Positions 1 to 10,760 are shown, counted from the first letter of the stretch. The stretch: 19,400 nt of DNA from Lindgomyces ingoldianus (GCF_010093535.1 NW_022985163.1:103123-122522), one strand, 5' to 3'. The notes: generated from the letters alone by a model not told the origin. Made by a program: numbers and translations.

Positions 1-1530
1 TAACATTTTTATAAAGCTGTTTTTTTTTTTTTTTTTTTAGAAAATTTTTTTATATAAGAATTAGTTTATCTAAGTTATCTGTTATAAGTAGGTTGTTTTT
101 TTTTTTTAATAGTACAGTTTAACTTGTGTATATTAAAGCTTTAGTAAGCTATTTTTTTTAATAATAATATCTCTTTCTTTAATGCTTTTAATTTTATATA
201 AGCTAGTCTAGCTTTTCTTCTCTTTTTATGCTATAATCTTTAAGCTAAGAGAAAGGTTAAGAACTTTATATGTTATAAAGCTATTATAAGTGTTAATTAC
301 ATAATTAATATTTACTTTTATATAGTTTTTTTAAAGTATTTTTATTACTTTTTATATAGCACTTGCTTATGTAATAATGTCTAGTAATAGTAGAGAGTCT
401 AGGTTAATTCTTAGGTATGCCCTAAAGACTAGCAGCGTAGGTACTAGACTGTGTAGGCTAGCTGTGTTGTTTAGAGCCTTAACTACTATCTGCAAAATAG
501 CCTTATTATCTATATAGTTACCTAGCTTAGTCTTTAGGATGTTAAACACTTATTAAAGAGGTGTATGCATACGCTTAACTTTTCTAACTACTTAATATGC
601 TTTTATAGGCATCTGCCTACATGTAGCTCTTATAATCTTTACATAAGCTTAAAAATCCTCTAAAGTAAAGTTTATACTAGAGTTATACATAATATAGTCT
701 AAGAGTTCTTAATAGGTGTTAATTTAGCATTTGCATAGTGCATCCTAGGTATCTTGTGTAGACATAGATTTTAAAAATGTAGCAGCCTAAAATAATATGT
801 CTACATTAATAACATATAAAACATTTTTATTATTAATTTATATAACTTTAATAATAACTTTATAGTTAAAGTAGGTGTTATTTTTAATTATAAACTTAAA
901 TTTTTATAAGGCCTAGTTATATAATTAGCAGAGGTAGCAAAACTTCTTAATCTCTTTTAGCACTACAGCATTAATGTTGTAGCTAGCGCTAGTTAGCATC
1001 TTCTAAAGTCTCTTTATGCAAAGGTGTCTAAATTAGTAGTAGAGGCAGTAGAGTTTTAATTTAGTAAAAAAAAATATAAATTTTTTTTTACTAATATTAA
1101 GAAAAAAGTGTTCTTATTTTTATATAATAAAAATAGTAGTTTTGTTTTTACATATAATAACATTTAAAATATTATTAAAGTATACCCTAAGTTAGTTAGC
1201 ATCTACTAGTAATAGTAGAAATAGTGTTAAAGTCTCTAGAATGTAATACATTATATTACTAACTAGGTTAGTAATTTATATAGTACTAATTAATTTTATT
1301 AATTTTTATTTTTTAAAGCTAATACTCTTCTTTCTTAGTGTTTAGTCTACTTTTATATAAGAGAATTCTTATAAGTATGCTTTAAGTTATAACTTCTCTA
1401 TAGTAGAGATTTTTACTATGCTAGTATCCTATAGTTTACCTTAGTATACTGTACAGTATTAATTTTTAAGGATAAACTGTTCTACGTATCCTTTAGGTTC
1501 TAGGCTGTAGATGTTCTCTGCAGTTGCACA
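1..1530 (-). pseudogene. Copia pol relic: protease, zinc region and integrase
   Basis: The relic would encode the Copia protease and integrase, which process the polyprotein and insert the cDNA. Minus-strand reading shows the protease as DTS at 1428-1420, where family members have DTG (one G-to-A change). Next come a pre-integrase region ending KFCYLC and FKFIIKNN (about 960-890), then the integrase core. The first catalytic Asp survives in NVDTLF (codon 801-799). The second is Asn in MYNSS (codon 684-682). The catalytic Glu is Lys in MPIKAY (codon 603-601). Downstream, 549-367 is still open and reads AVKALNN-like and LVPTLLVF motifs typical of the region after the core in fungal Copia elements. 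In-frame TAG often replaces Gln, as in LF*AA. Transition-only damage fits RIP, and the enzyme cannot be functional. Confidence 0.8.
20..38. repeat. Poly-T tract
   Basis: An uninterrupted run of 19 T sits in the AT-rich left edge of the window, within what should be the linker between integrase and RT of the Copia relic. It is low-complexity sequence; slippage or assembly error is possible here. Confidence 0.8.
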
Positions 1531-1539
1531 GTAAAGAAA

Positions 1540-3540
1540 TGTAGTATTAGTAAAGTAGTTAATAATCTTCTTACCTTTTTTTTTATCTAAGTTATTATTA
1601 TTATGCAACTTTTTTTTTCTACTTTAGTTTACTTTTAAACTTTTAAATATATATATTTACCTTCTTACATGTTAGTGTCTTGTTATAGAATTCTTTATAT
1701 AAAAAGATATATTAGCGTTTTATATAAAATTAATTTATATAAAATTAATTTATTAACTAACATTTTTTCTTATAATAAATAAAGCATTACTTTAAGTATA
1801 TAAAAAACTATAGTCTAAATAATCCTTTATATTCCTTTAGGCTTCTTCTATGTTATTAATAGCTATGTATACATAGTAAGCTATATTACTTATTAGTGTA
1901 GTACATATTTTAGAATTTATTTATAAATGTATTATTCTATTAATTAATTATAACTTAAAGTGCTAAATAAAGATTACTATATAGTGCTTTATATATAGGC
2001 TTAATTAAGAACATTACTTATTTAAGTTTAAGTTACCCTTAGCATGCTTATATAATAGTAGTGTAAAGTAGTATCTTACCTTAGAATTATAAACTAAGAG
2101 CTTTTTAAGTAAAAGTAAGTTTATTAATTATAGCTTTAAAAGCTTTATATAAAGTTTTTATAAAGTTTTTTTACTTACTTTATATAAAGCTTATTATTAT
2201 CTAATCTATCTAATACTAGTTATAGTTTATGTTAGTATTAAAGTAATTACTAAGCTGCTTATACAGTAACTTCTATAATTATCCTAGACTAATATTATAA
2301 AAGTAGAACATGTGTGCGCGCTTTTTAAAAATATTAGAAAAGATGCTTATATATAATGCCTTAAAAATAGTAAGGTGTTAGTAGAGCTTAATAAATACTA
2401 TAGCCTTATTAGCTAGAATATTATATAGTTACCTTATATAGTTATTTTTCTTTTTTTATGCCTTCTAGAATTATATAACTTTTTTAGGTGTAAAGTTCTC
2501 TGCTGTAATATCTTATATAAGTAAAAGTTAGTATAAATTATATAGTAATTAAATTATATGTAGTAAGTATAAGCTTTAGGGAATCTTATGCAAAGCTGTA
2601 GCTATAGAAATATGTAGCTGCCTAGTTATACTCTTGTACAGTAAGCTATTATAAAGTAGTTATACTAATTATAAAGAAAGTATTAAGTCTATAAGTAATT
2701 TATACAGAAACATCCTTTATTATATTAAGACTAGTAATAGTAGTAATAGTTTTATATAATGCTTTAGTAAAATAGTAAACATGTATTTTTTTTTATAAGT
2801 TTATATAGTATAGTAGCCTTTATTATGTCCTTTTTAAAGCTAATACTTTTATTCTATAAAGTAGTAATTAGTTTTTATAAAAATAGTTAGCTAAAATTTT
2901 TAAAGTGTATAAGCTTTTACTTTATAAAGTTATTTTAAAAGTTCTTAAGCATATATACATCTATTACACTTAATATGTAGAGTTTTATAATTAAGTTAGC
3001 TATATATAAATTAAGCTTTTTTTTAAGTGTGTTATTTAATAGTTTAATTTTATTTACTTAATTTTTAATATTTATCTACTTTACTAGGGTCTTTGCTAAG
3101 ATGCCTATAAAAAGTATATATTAGTTATATGTTAATATGTTATGTTAGCTAGTTATAAATAAAGCTAGTGTTACTTATTACTTTATAGTAGTTAATTATG
3201 TGTTGTTACGCGCTGTTTTACTTCTTGTTATACACTACCTCTAAACAGCTTTATGTAAAAAGACAAAACACACCTTCTAGCATTAAATAAGCACTACTAT
3301 TTATATAATACCTTTAAACAGTATTATATAGACAGGTTTCTTACTTTTACTTAAGTAACTAAACAAAGATTTATAGCTACTTATATGTAAATTAAACTCT
3401 ATCTTTACTCTTACTAATTTATAGTTAAAGTAGTAAAAAAAAGAATTCTTTTTATATATAAACTTTTAAATAAAAAGGTATAAAAAAAGCTTCTTTTTTT
3501 ATAGTATTTAAACTACTAATTAGTGTTAAATAGACTCTCT
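1540..3540 (-). pseudogene. Copia gag relic
   Basis: This is the expected gag interval of the minus-strand Copia relic, between the putative LTR and the protease. The recognisable part is about 2500-1950. It reads IFSNIFKKRAHMFYFYN, then YKQLSNYFNTNINYN, then KTLYKAFKAIINKLTFT, separated by TAG/TAA at positions where relatives usually have Gln or Trp. These motifs resemble the capsid segment of fungal Copia Gag as I recall it. The N-terminal kilobase (about 2500-3540) is too AT-rich and stop-filled for confident reading. A zinc knuckle is expected near 1560-1700 but only traces are visible. The start codon cannot be placed. Frame continuity across the whole interval was not checked by hand. 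Confidence 0.6.
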
Positions 3541-3645
3541 ACTAGCTAGCACTTAGTGTTAGCAAATGCGTATAAGACAGAGAGGTTTACACAGTGTAAA
3601 CATTGCATAGAGGTGTTAGGTAACTAGTGTTAATTACTTCTTTGT

Positions 3646-3667
3646 TTTTCCTCTGTATAGAGGAAAA
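3646..3667. repeat. Perfect hairpin, 9-bp arms
   Basis: TTTTCCTCT (3646-3654) and AGAGGAAAA (3659-3667) are exact inverted repeats around the loop GTAT. The hairpin lies inside the putative Copia LTR. It could act as a structural or transcription-end signal for the element, but no poly-U signature supports a bacterial-type terminator. Confidence 0.6.
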
Positions 3668-3690
3668 GGGGGGATATCTAGATGTTCGCG

Positions 3691-3746
3691 CACAGAGGTT
3701 CGCGCACGAGCATCATGTGACATAGATACGTGATCCTGCTCGTGCG
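3691..3746. repeat. CpG-containing direct and inverted repeats in the Copia LTR
   Basis: GTTCGCGCAC occurs twice, separated by AGAG. The second copy overlaps CGCACGAGCA (3703-3712), which is exactly inverted as TGCTCGTGCG at 3737-3746 around a 24-bp loop. These CpG-bearing words survive in a region otherwise drained of C and G. They may be LTR enhancer-like sites; that role is inference. Confidence 0.6.
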
Positions 3747-3791
3747 TGATCGCTTGTATCCAGGCCGCGACGCTGCTGCTGCGTACAGACA

Positions 3792-4257
3792 TCTTTGTTA
3801 TATTACATATAAAAGTAGCATTTAGTAAAAAAAGGGTAAAAGTTCTTTAGTAATTTTTTAAAAAGCTTTAAAAAGGCTAGTCTTAAAGTCTTTTTAGCTA
3901 TAATACTTATTCTTTTAGTTAAGATGTTCTAAAGTTTAGCTAGCTTTACTTATAGTGCATGTATCTAGTGTGCAGGGCTAGTAGCTTAGTAGGGATTTAT
4001 TAGTAATAAAGAGTTATTAAATTTTACTACTTTTTAGTAAAAGTTTTTAACTTCTTTCTAAAGGTTTACTAGTTTATTTATTTTATTACTAATCTACTAG
4101 AGTTCTTTAATGTTATCTTAGATTATGTTAATTTATTTTGCTAAAATAGCTTTACTTTAAGTAGGAACTTCTGTAGATCCTAACAGAGCTGCGTAGGCTA
4201 TGTTAGAGTTTAAATTATGTTAAGTAGTTATACTTTTTAAAAAAGGGTAGTATTTAA
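3792..4257. other. Unassigned AT-rich spacer
   Basis: No domain, terminal repeat or open frame was recognised between the Copia LTR and the solo LTR. Composition and CTAG/TTAA richness match the surrounding mutated repeats, so this is probably decayed transposon sequence. Confidence 0.5.
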
Positions 4258-4848
4258 TGTTATAATCTTTACTTTATAGAAGCACTTAGGTTTTATAATA
4301 TTCCTAGAGGGGAGTAGGACAGGTAGTAGAGGCTAACAGCAGGGTGTACAGTCCTACGTATAGGCTATTAGGCTAATAGAGAGGGGGTAGGGAGACTAGA
4401 TTATAGTTTGCCCTATATGCAGTAGTATAGAGGCTAGGTTAAGCAGTCCTGTTAGACAGAATTAGAGGTATATATAGTGTAAGATATATAGATAGTATTG
4501 CAGCTCTTTAGAAAGCTAAATACTACTTAGTCTATGTAAAGAATAAACTAAACATTAAACACACCTCCTTAAGGTTGTTTAATATAGGGATTATATACAT
4601 ATGCTAGAGGTGCTAAGGGGAGCAGAAGGAGTTTATAGGAGTCTGCTAAGGCAAGCTTTATAAGCTCCTTTAAGCTCCCTAAACTTGTGGCCTGTCCTTC
4701 CTATTAAACAACGCACTCCTCCATTACTGTGGGCATCTGTGCTGCCTCCGTGTCCTCTGATTGGTCCATACGCGAGCCCTGCCCCAATCCAGCTAGATTG
4801 TGGAGCACTGCCGGTGGAGTTACGTTGGTCCAACCGTAGACCGTAACA
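4258..4848 (+). repeat. Solo LTR (copy A), TGTTA...GTAACA, with target duplication
   Basis: This 591-bp sequence starts TGTTATAATC and ends CCGTAACA. It aligns along its length with 16553-17171: shared blocks include GGGTGTACAGTCCTACGTA, ACAGAATTAGAGGTATATA, CTCTTTAGAAAGCTAAAT and TTGTGGAGCACT. The flanks are TTTAA (4253-4257) and CTTAA (4849-4853), a 5-bp target duplication differing by one C-to-T change. That duplication says this is a solo LTR left by recombination, not the end of the neighbouring polyprotein element. The first 400 bp are strongly eroded, while the last 170 bp keep high GC. The short open frame inside it is not a gene. Confidence 0.85.
4468..4477 (+). promoter_or_regulatory. 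LTR TATA box
   Basis: GGTATATATAG sits about 210 bp into the LTR, at the place expected for the U3 core promoter. The identical word occurs at 16768-16777 in copy B and, on the other strand, at about 11337-11327 in copy C. Conservation between three eroded copies supports a real promoter element of the parent retrotransposon. Confidence 0.6.
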
Positions 4849-5579
4849 CTTAAGCAGTAATTTAAATAAAAGGATTACTAAAAATGTAGAGAACTTTATA
4901 ACTATAACCTCTGCAAAACAGGACTTTATAAGGTAATTCTAGATAACAACTATAACACTTATAAGGTTATAAGAAGGATTGCTATAGTCTACTATAACAT
5001 ACTAAATAAAAAAGAGTGATAAAAATTCTTTAAAAAAAATACTAGTAAAAGAAAAAGGTTTTAACTAGCTTTAAACACCTCTTTAGACCCTAGCTTTATT
5101 AAATAAATAAATAAACACACTACCTTTAGCACTAGCTATAATAAAAAGAGCTAGAAAAATAACAAATCTATAAATACTACATTTTATATAGAAGTAAGCA
5201 ACACAACAACTTCTAATATAAGTATAGAAGCCACCCCTTGCAAATAATCTAGACAAAAGAATATCCACGCTAGACCTACGTACAGCCTATACTAATCTGC
5301 ACTAATCTAGAATAATGCCTATACACATAGTACCTATGTACAAATAAATATTGTGTTTAATATTAGCTAACTAAACACTAGGCTAAATAGTAGCTAATTA
5401 GCGCCTAAAAAAGTAAAAGGGATGTTAACACTTTAATAAAATAAGCTACAGCATGTAAGATGCTAAACTGCCTGCACTATAGTACAGGTCCTACCTACAA
5501 ACAAAAACTTTAGACTAAATGCAAGAATACCTCTAACTGCGCCTTCTATTACTTCTAATAGAAAGCTAATTAACAAAAT
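4849..5579 (+). other. Unassigned region, possible 5' gag of the Gypsy relic
   Basis: No confident domain is visible. The plus strand has one frame, near 4860-5030, rich in Leu and in stops that could be former Gln codons. It could be an eroded N-terminal gag, because the recognisable gag end follows at about 5580 on the same strand. No LTR or primer-binding site was found between. The minus-strand 61-codon open frame at 5083-5268 is hydrophobic but looks like a by-product of A-rich sequence. Confidence 0.35.
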
Positions 5580-7098
5580 AATTAACTCTTTTATTATTAC
5601 TAGGTAGAAAACATTAACTGCTTAGTAAAAAAGTGCATAATAAAAGAATACTAGAAATTTAAAATCTATGCTAACTAAGTAGATAAACAAATACATAATA
5701 TTTTAAGTGTTAAAGAAAAAGACATTTGCTTAAACTATAATAAAATTTACTACAATATTAGAACTTTAGTAGCTGTAGAATAAGGACTTAGAAAAAGTCT
5801 AACAACTAAGTTTACACTTAGAGGCTATAAAGGCCTTGCACTAATTAACAGTAGCTACATGTTTACTGTAATTAACTTTAACTAGGTTAAGAAACACAAG
5901 ATGCCTAATAAAGTAAAAAAGAAACTCTTTAAAGTATCCTTAGCTAACACATTATTAATTAAGTATAGTAGAGGATAAATCTAGCTTAAAACTATAGAAC
6001 TAGCCTTAGAAACTAAAACTATAAACAACTAAGTATTACTAAACATACTACTACTAGGAGGAAAGTACTAGGTTATACTAGAATATAACTAGCTTTATAG
6101 ACATAATCCTATAATTAACTAGGAAGTAATAATAATACAGCCTAAATCTAAGCACACATAAATAACATAGTTAGCATGCTATAATAATAATTACTTAATA
6201 CACTTATAAGCTAAATAAGAATTAAGTTACTTTCTAAAGAAACAGAAGCTTTAGAAATTCTTTTACTAGAAACTAAAAGCATAAGCTATCTGCATAATAA
6301 AGAAAGAACTAGAAGAGATCTTTTTTAAAAAATTTAAAAAAAAAAAGAGACTTAGACTAGGTAAAAATCTACTAAATTATAGAAAAACCTAAAAAGGGAT
6401 TACTAGATAAGTATAAGGACTATAAGAACATGTTTAAAACCCTAGATAACTTAGAAGAACTTCTCTTATATTAACCTTAGAATTATGTAATTAACTTTAA
6501 ACTAAACCCCTAGCTAAAAACGCACAAGCTACGCCCCTTAACAAGAGCCTAAAAAGAAGCATTATAAGAGTATGTAGACTGCATGCTAGTAAAAGGCTAT
6601 ATTAGGGAAAGCAACAGCCTAGTAGCATTAGCAGTAGTTTTTACAAAGAAAAAGAATAGTAAGGTTAGAGTCTACTAGAACTACAAAACTTTTAATAAAA
6701 ATACTATTAAAAACTAGTTTCCTCTTCTTATTATTTAAGACATTATAAATTAACTAAAAAGAACTACATATTTTACAAAGTTTAATGTCTAGGACAGATT
6801 TAATAAAAAAAGAATAAAAAAAGAACATAAATAGATAACTGCTTTTAGAACTCTAGAAAGACTTTATAAGCTTCTTATTATGCTATTTAGGCTAACTAAC
6901 GCCTCTATAACCTTTTAAAGAGTAATTAACACTGCACTTAACCTATACCTAGACATCTTTGTACTAGTGTACTTGGACAATATTTTTATCTACACAAAAA
7001 AAGATAAACTAGACTATGTAGCAAAAGTATAATTAGTGCTAGACAAGCTCTAAAAATATAAACTTTACCTATAACTAAAAAAGTGCAAGTTTAACATA

Positions 7099-8198
7099 AC
7101 GTACTTCACAGGCGAGTTGCTCACACACCTAAGTTGCTTACTTTTGCTAAGACCCTACTAAACTACTCTTTTTACACTAATGTATTCCCTACAACACTAC
7201 TTAGACGTGCTAAAAGAATGTTAGATACAGCTTACACTTTAAGCTTTTAAACAAGACATAAAACTCTTAAAAAAATGTGCTATAGCTATGTGTAAAGTCT
7301 TATAAAAGATAATAAATAACTATAGCACTAGATAACCTTTACAAGCTAATTCTACAGCTAAATTATAAAGGCTAGGTAATAAAAAAGAGTAGGTAATTAT
7401 TAAGACTATACTTAAGCTATATGCGCAAGGAATTTCCCCTTAGATAGCATTTATAGCTAATATAGCTAATTCTTTGCGCGCTAAGTGTAATCTAGGCTAT
7501 GTTTATATAAACTAGCCTAGTATGTTTATAAAGTGTTATTTAAAGCTTAAAGTAACATTTAAGCGTAAGTATAACTATAAAAGAGCTTTTTATAAGAGTT
7601 CTAAGGTAATTTAAGGCAGGTTTAGCCTTATAGAGAATATTAAAGCTAAGTATAGCATCTAGGATAATAACACATATAACTTTAGTAAAATAGAGTTTAT
7701 AATTAGCTAAATATCTTTTAACTATACTTACACTTAAAACTTTACTTTAAGCTTTAAATAACGCTTTATAAATGTACTAGGCTAGTTTATGTAAACATAG
7801 CCTAGATTACGCTTAGTGCGCAAAGAATTAGCTATATTAGCTATAAATGCTATCTAAGGGGAAATTCCTTGCGTATATAGCTTAAGTATAGTCTTAATAA
7901 TTACCTACTTCTTTTTATTACCTAGCCTTTATAATTTAGCTGTAAAATTAGCTTGTAAAGGTTATCTAGCGCTATAGTTATTTATTATTTTTTATAAAAC
8001 TTTATACATAGCTATAGCACATTTCTTTAAGAGTTTTATGTCTTATTTAAAAGCTTAGAGCATAAGCTATATCTAACATTCTTTTAGCACGTCTAAGTAG
8101 TGTTGTGGGGAATGCATTAGTGTAGAAAGGGTAGTTTAGTAGGGTTTTAGCAAAAGTAAGCAACTTAGGTGTGTAAGCAACTCGCCTGTGAAGTACGT
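7099..8198. mobile_element. Fold-back Fot1/pogo-derived element (copy 1), inserted in the Gypsy pol
   Basis: This 1100-bp element runs from ACGTACTTCACAGG to CCTGTGAAGTACGT with TA on both sides (7097-7098, 8199-8200), the target duplication of Tc1/mariner-pogo transposons. Removing it rejoins KCKFNI to the TKYLGFII motif of reverse transcriptase, which proves the insertion. The left arm (about 7099-7576) and right arm (about 7720-8198) are near-identical inverted copies, so the single-copy centre is only about 143 bp. The arms include transposase coding sequence, not just termini. The element is therefore a 5' transposon end plus an inverted copy of the same end. The same structure recurs at 15777-18576 and 16058-17774. 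Confidence 0.88.
7420..7710 (+). pseudogene. Fot1/pogo-like transposase fragment (N-terminal)
   Basis: Plus-strand reading gives ANIANSLRAKCNLGY, then YKYN and YNYKRAFYKSSKVI, LIENIKAKYSI and TYNFSKIEFII. This follows the end of the DNA-binding region and the first catalytic block (usually YNFDETGF) of fungal Fot1/pogo DDE transposases. The first catalytic Asp is Ser here, and other former Trp/Gln positions are stops. Everything downstream of this block is missing and replaced by the inverted left arm, so the element could move only with a transposase supplied from elsewhere. In the copies at 16058 and 15777 the same piece lies on the minus strand. Confidence 0.75.
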
Positions 8199-10379
8199 TA
8201 TAAAAAACTAAATACCTAGGATTTATTATTAATAAAATAAAGATAAAAATAAACTTTGCTAAAGTAACTAAAGTGCTTAAATAGCTAACACTAGAAACTA
8301 TTACAGAAATTAAAGGATTCTAAGGCCTTACTAGGCATGTATAGAGAATAATTAAGAACTATTTAAAAATTGCACTACTTTTTATAAATGCTACATTAAA
8401 GAAAAGATCTTTTTAGAAATTTCTATAGATAACAGAAATAAATAATGCTTTCTAGGAATTAAAAAGAATTATAACAAGTTACCTTGTTCTTAGAATGTAC
8501 AACTCTACACTAGAAATAAAAGTGCATACTAATGCTTTCTTAAGAGCAGAGGGGGCAGCACTTTTCTAAAAACAAGAGAATAGTTAATAGCACCTAATAG
8601 CCTACTATTTAGCTAAGTTTGCGCCTTTAGAACAAAACTATACTATTCTAGATAAAGAACTAAAAGCTATAGTTAATGCATGTAGAAACTAGAAAGTTAA
8701 ACTCTAAAAACTTACATAATAGTTTATAATTTTTACTAACTATGTAAACTTTATTACTTTCTTAATAACTAAAAAACTATTGCTAATGCATGTATAATAG
8801 GCTATAGAACTAGCCTAATTTAATTTTATTATTAAACATGTAGCAGAAAGCAGTAACTAGCAGGCAGACACTCTTAGCTAATGCTATAACTACTTTACAG
8901 AAAATAAGAAGAACTTTAAAGAATTTATAATATTTTATAAAACTTCTAAAGGATTAGTCTATAAAGAACTAAACTAAAAAGAACTACTATGTACTCTAAT
9001 AATTACTAAACAAGAATAGAAGAACCTTATAAAGGAATACTATAAAGCTTCTATGTTTAGGCACTTAGGAATTAGATTACTATAGAAAAAGATTAAGGAT
9101 GTAATACTATAAAAGGTGCCCTAGCTAAAACACCTATGCACTAAGGTCCTACAAGAATGCAACATGTGCAATAAGAATAACCTACAACAATATAAACTTT
9201 ATAAATTACTTTAACTAATTACAGCGCTAAGTTAACTATAGACTATAATAACTATAGATTTTATTACTAGGCTACTACTGTTATATAAACTTAGTATAAA
9301 AAGGCTTTATAATATAATTACATAAGTTATTAATAAGACTGCAAAGTTTATTTACTTATAGCCTTTAAAAAACATTATAGCTAAAAAGTTTATGTTTAAA
9401 CTAAAAAAGAATATTTTAGCTACTTATAGTTACCTAAAGACTATTATCTTTAACTAAGATAAGTTGTTTACAAGTAAATACTAGACAGCTATAGTTAAGC
9501 ACTTAGAAATTAAACATAAGCTCTCTACAGCTTATTACCTATAAATAGATAGGCAAATAGAATAAGTAAACGCAGAAGTAGAAAAGTACCTATGTAAATA
9601 TATATTATATAAATAAAATAATTAGGCAGAATAGCTACTAATAGCATAACTTGTAATTAACACTATAAAGTTAGCTATAACTAAGGAAACCCTGTATAAA
9701 GCTAATTTTAGATACTCTTTATAATATAAGTTGCATAGCATGCTGCTAACAGACCCCCTAGAAGCTACTAGCTAGACTGCTAGACTTTTAGAACTACATT
9801 AGAAACTAACTAAGAAAGCATAGTTAGCCTAAAACGCTATAAAAAAGCAGTAAACTAAAAACAGTAGCTAGCACTAGAAATATACTTAAATAACTATGTA
9901 TACCTAGACATAAAAAACCTTAGAACACCTAGACTATTTAAAAAGCTTACTAAGAAACACATAAAACTTTACTAAGTTATATAAACACACCCTAGCATCT
10001 GTAAACTTAAGTTACCTAAGAAAATGCAAATACATCTTTAGTTTTATATCTCTAAGCTTAAACTTGCGCTTAGAAATATACTACTAGCTACTATAGAATA
10101 GAAAGAGAAAGAAGTAGAATATAAAGTTAAATAAATTTTAGACTACTAAGAAAATAAGTACCTAATTAAATAAAAAGAATAGCTTACTAGTAAAAGCACC
10201 TAGAAACTTATTAAGAGCCTATTAAATGCCCTCTTAGTTCTTTATAAATACTTAGAGTTTTTTTAAATAAAACTATTCTAGAGAAAGCTCCTTAGACTAG
10301 AAAACATTAATATTAGTTAAAACTATAGTAACATTAGCTAGCTATAATGTAGGAAGTTCTTGCCTCTTTAATAAGAGCT

Positions 10380-10760
10380 AAGGAGGAGGAAGACCTGCAG
10401 CTTTTACCTTAAGCGCTTTAAGCTTATCTAGGGATAAGAGGTCTTTTTCTAAATATTTTACCCTTTAATTCTTTAGCACTTTTAACTGCTTTTAAGCTCT
10501 TTTCTGTTAAAACATAGATAACTAAAGCTACTTTAGTAACTTTTTTTTCTTACACATTTTTTGTTAAGCTACTTCTAACTCTTTTAATAACTTCTTATGT
10601 TTCTACTTAAGGCAATCTTATGCAGTATTAGAGACAAAAGTGTTGCAGTAACTACTCTTCTACGCACATTTTACACACTTATTTAATAATAAGGTTATCA
10701 CGCAAGAGAAACTGCTTAAATAATAAACGCTACACAGGCGCATCTTAGTACAGCAAAGTA
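10380..10760 (-). pseudogene. Cys-rich plus basic coiled-coil ORF, copy 1
   Basis: Minus-strand reading from about 10743 gives MRLCSVYYLSSFSC, then NKCVKCA, SSYCNTFVSNTA and DCLK*KHKKLLKELEVA, then a Lys/Glu/Ala-rich stretch ending near KRPLIPR. The pattern is a CxxC-type cluster followed by a charged coiled coil. I recall many fungal repeat-associated hypothetical proteins with this layout, but no established function. It has only a few in-frame stops and possibly one frame change near 10400. It starts about 190-210 bp inside an LTR-like sequence on the same strand (11545-10952), which suggests it is the first ORF of that retroelement, perhaps in the gag position (inference). A homologue lies at 14290-14904. 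Confidence 0.6.

Larger units (their letters stand above)
1..3791 (-). mobile_element. Ty1/Copia LTR retrotransposon relic, left-truncated by window
   Basis: Read on the minus strand, this block has, in order, a putative 5' LTR (3557-3791), a gag domain (about 2500-1950), an aspartic protease (about 1500-1290), a pre-integrase zinc region (about 1040-915) and an integrase core (about 915-366). Integrase directly after protease, with no reverse transcriptase before it, is the Ty1/Copia order; Ty3/Gypsy would have RT first. RT, RNase H and the 3' LTR should lie beyond base 1. The block is extremely AT-rich and every domain carries in-frame TAA/TAG, so the copy is dead. The class is inferred from domain order and recalled family motifs; the exact family is unknown. 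Confidence 0.8.
3557..3791 (-). repeat. Putative 5' LTR of the Copia relic
   Basis: On the minus strand this reads TGTCTGTACGCAG at 3791 and ends TTTGCTAACA at 3557, i.e. TG...CA ends, immediately upstream of the gag/pol relic in the right orientation. It is clearly less AT-rich than its surroundings, especially 3680-3790. The partner LTR is outside the window, so neither the ends nor a target duplication can be confirmed. The 3557 boundary is the less certain one. Confidence 0.45.
5580..10266 (+). pseudogene. Ty3/Gypsy chromovirus Gag-Pol relic, split by a transposon
   Basis: The domains of a Gypsy polyprotein appear in order on the plus strand. The gag end has a decayed CCHC knuckle (ICLNYN, about 5729). 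The protease reads ALINSS, Asp to Asn at 5847-5849, then LLLGGKY*VILEYN*LYR. RT follows (about 6530-7096) with YIRESNSLVALAVVFTKKK, ITAFRTLERL and YLDN at 6970-6981, where YLDD is expected. After the insertion at 7099-8198 come the RT end (YLGFIINK), RNase H (LDKELKAIVNA; FTNYVNF for a TDH motif), and integrase with CNMC (9158-9169), IDF (Asp 9257-9259), Asp 9458-9460 and Glu 9560-9562. A C-terminal chromodomain (YLIK*KE, about 10120-10262) runs to the stop at 10264. Former Trp codons are TAG, e.g. 6069, 6090 and 6120. The frame from 5640 to 6370 has stops but no frameshift. The element is dead, and its own LTRs were not found. Confidence 0.9.

Noticed and set aside
4633..4833. Minus-strand 66-codon open frame
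   Set aside because: It lies inside the better preserved 3' part of solo LTR copy A and has no recognisable motif; open by composition only.
5083..5268. Minus-strand 61-codon hydrophobic open frame resembling a small membrane protein
   Set aside because: Hydrophobicity follows from A-rich plus-strand sequence read in reverse (Phe, Ile, Tyr and Leu codons). It has no start context and no relatives in the window, and the flanking coding relic runs on the plus strand.
7099..8198. CRISPR-like or origin-like structure suggested by long inverted repeats
   Set aside because: The arms are transposon termini with TA target duplications and transposase sequence. There are no regularly spaced short direct repeats anywhere in the window.
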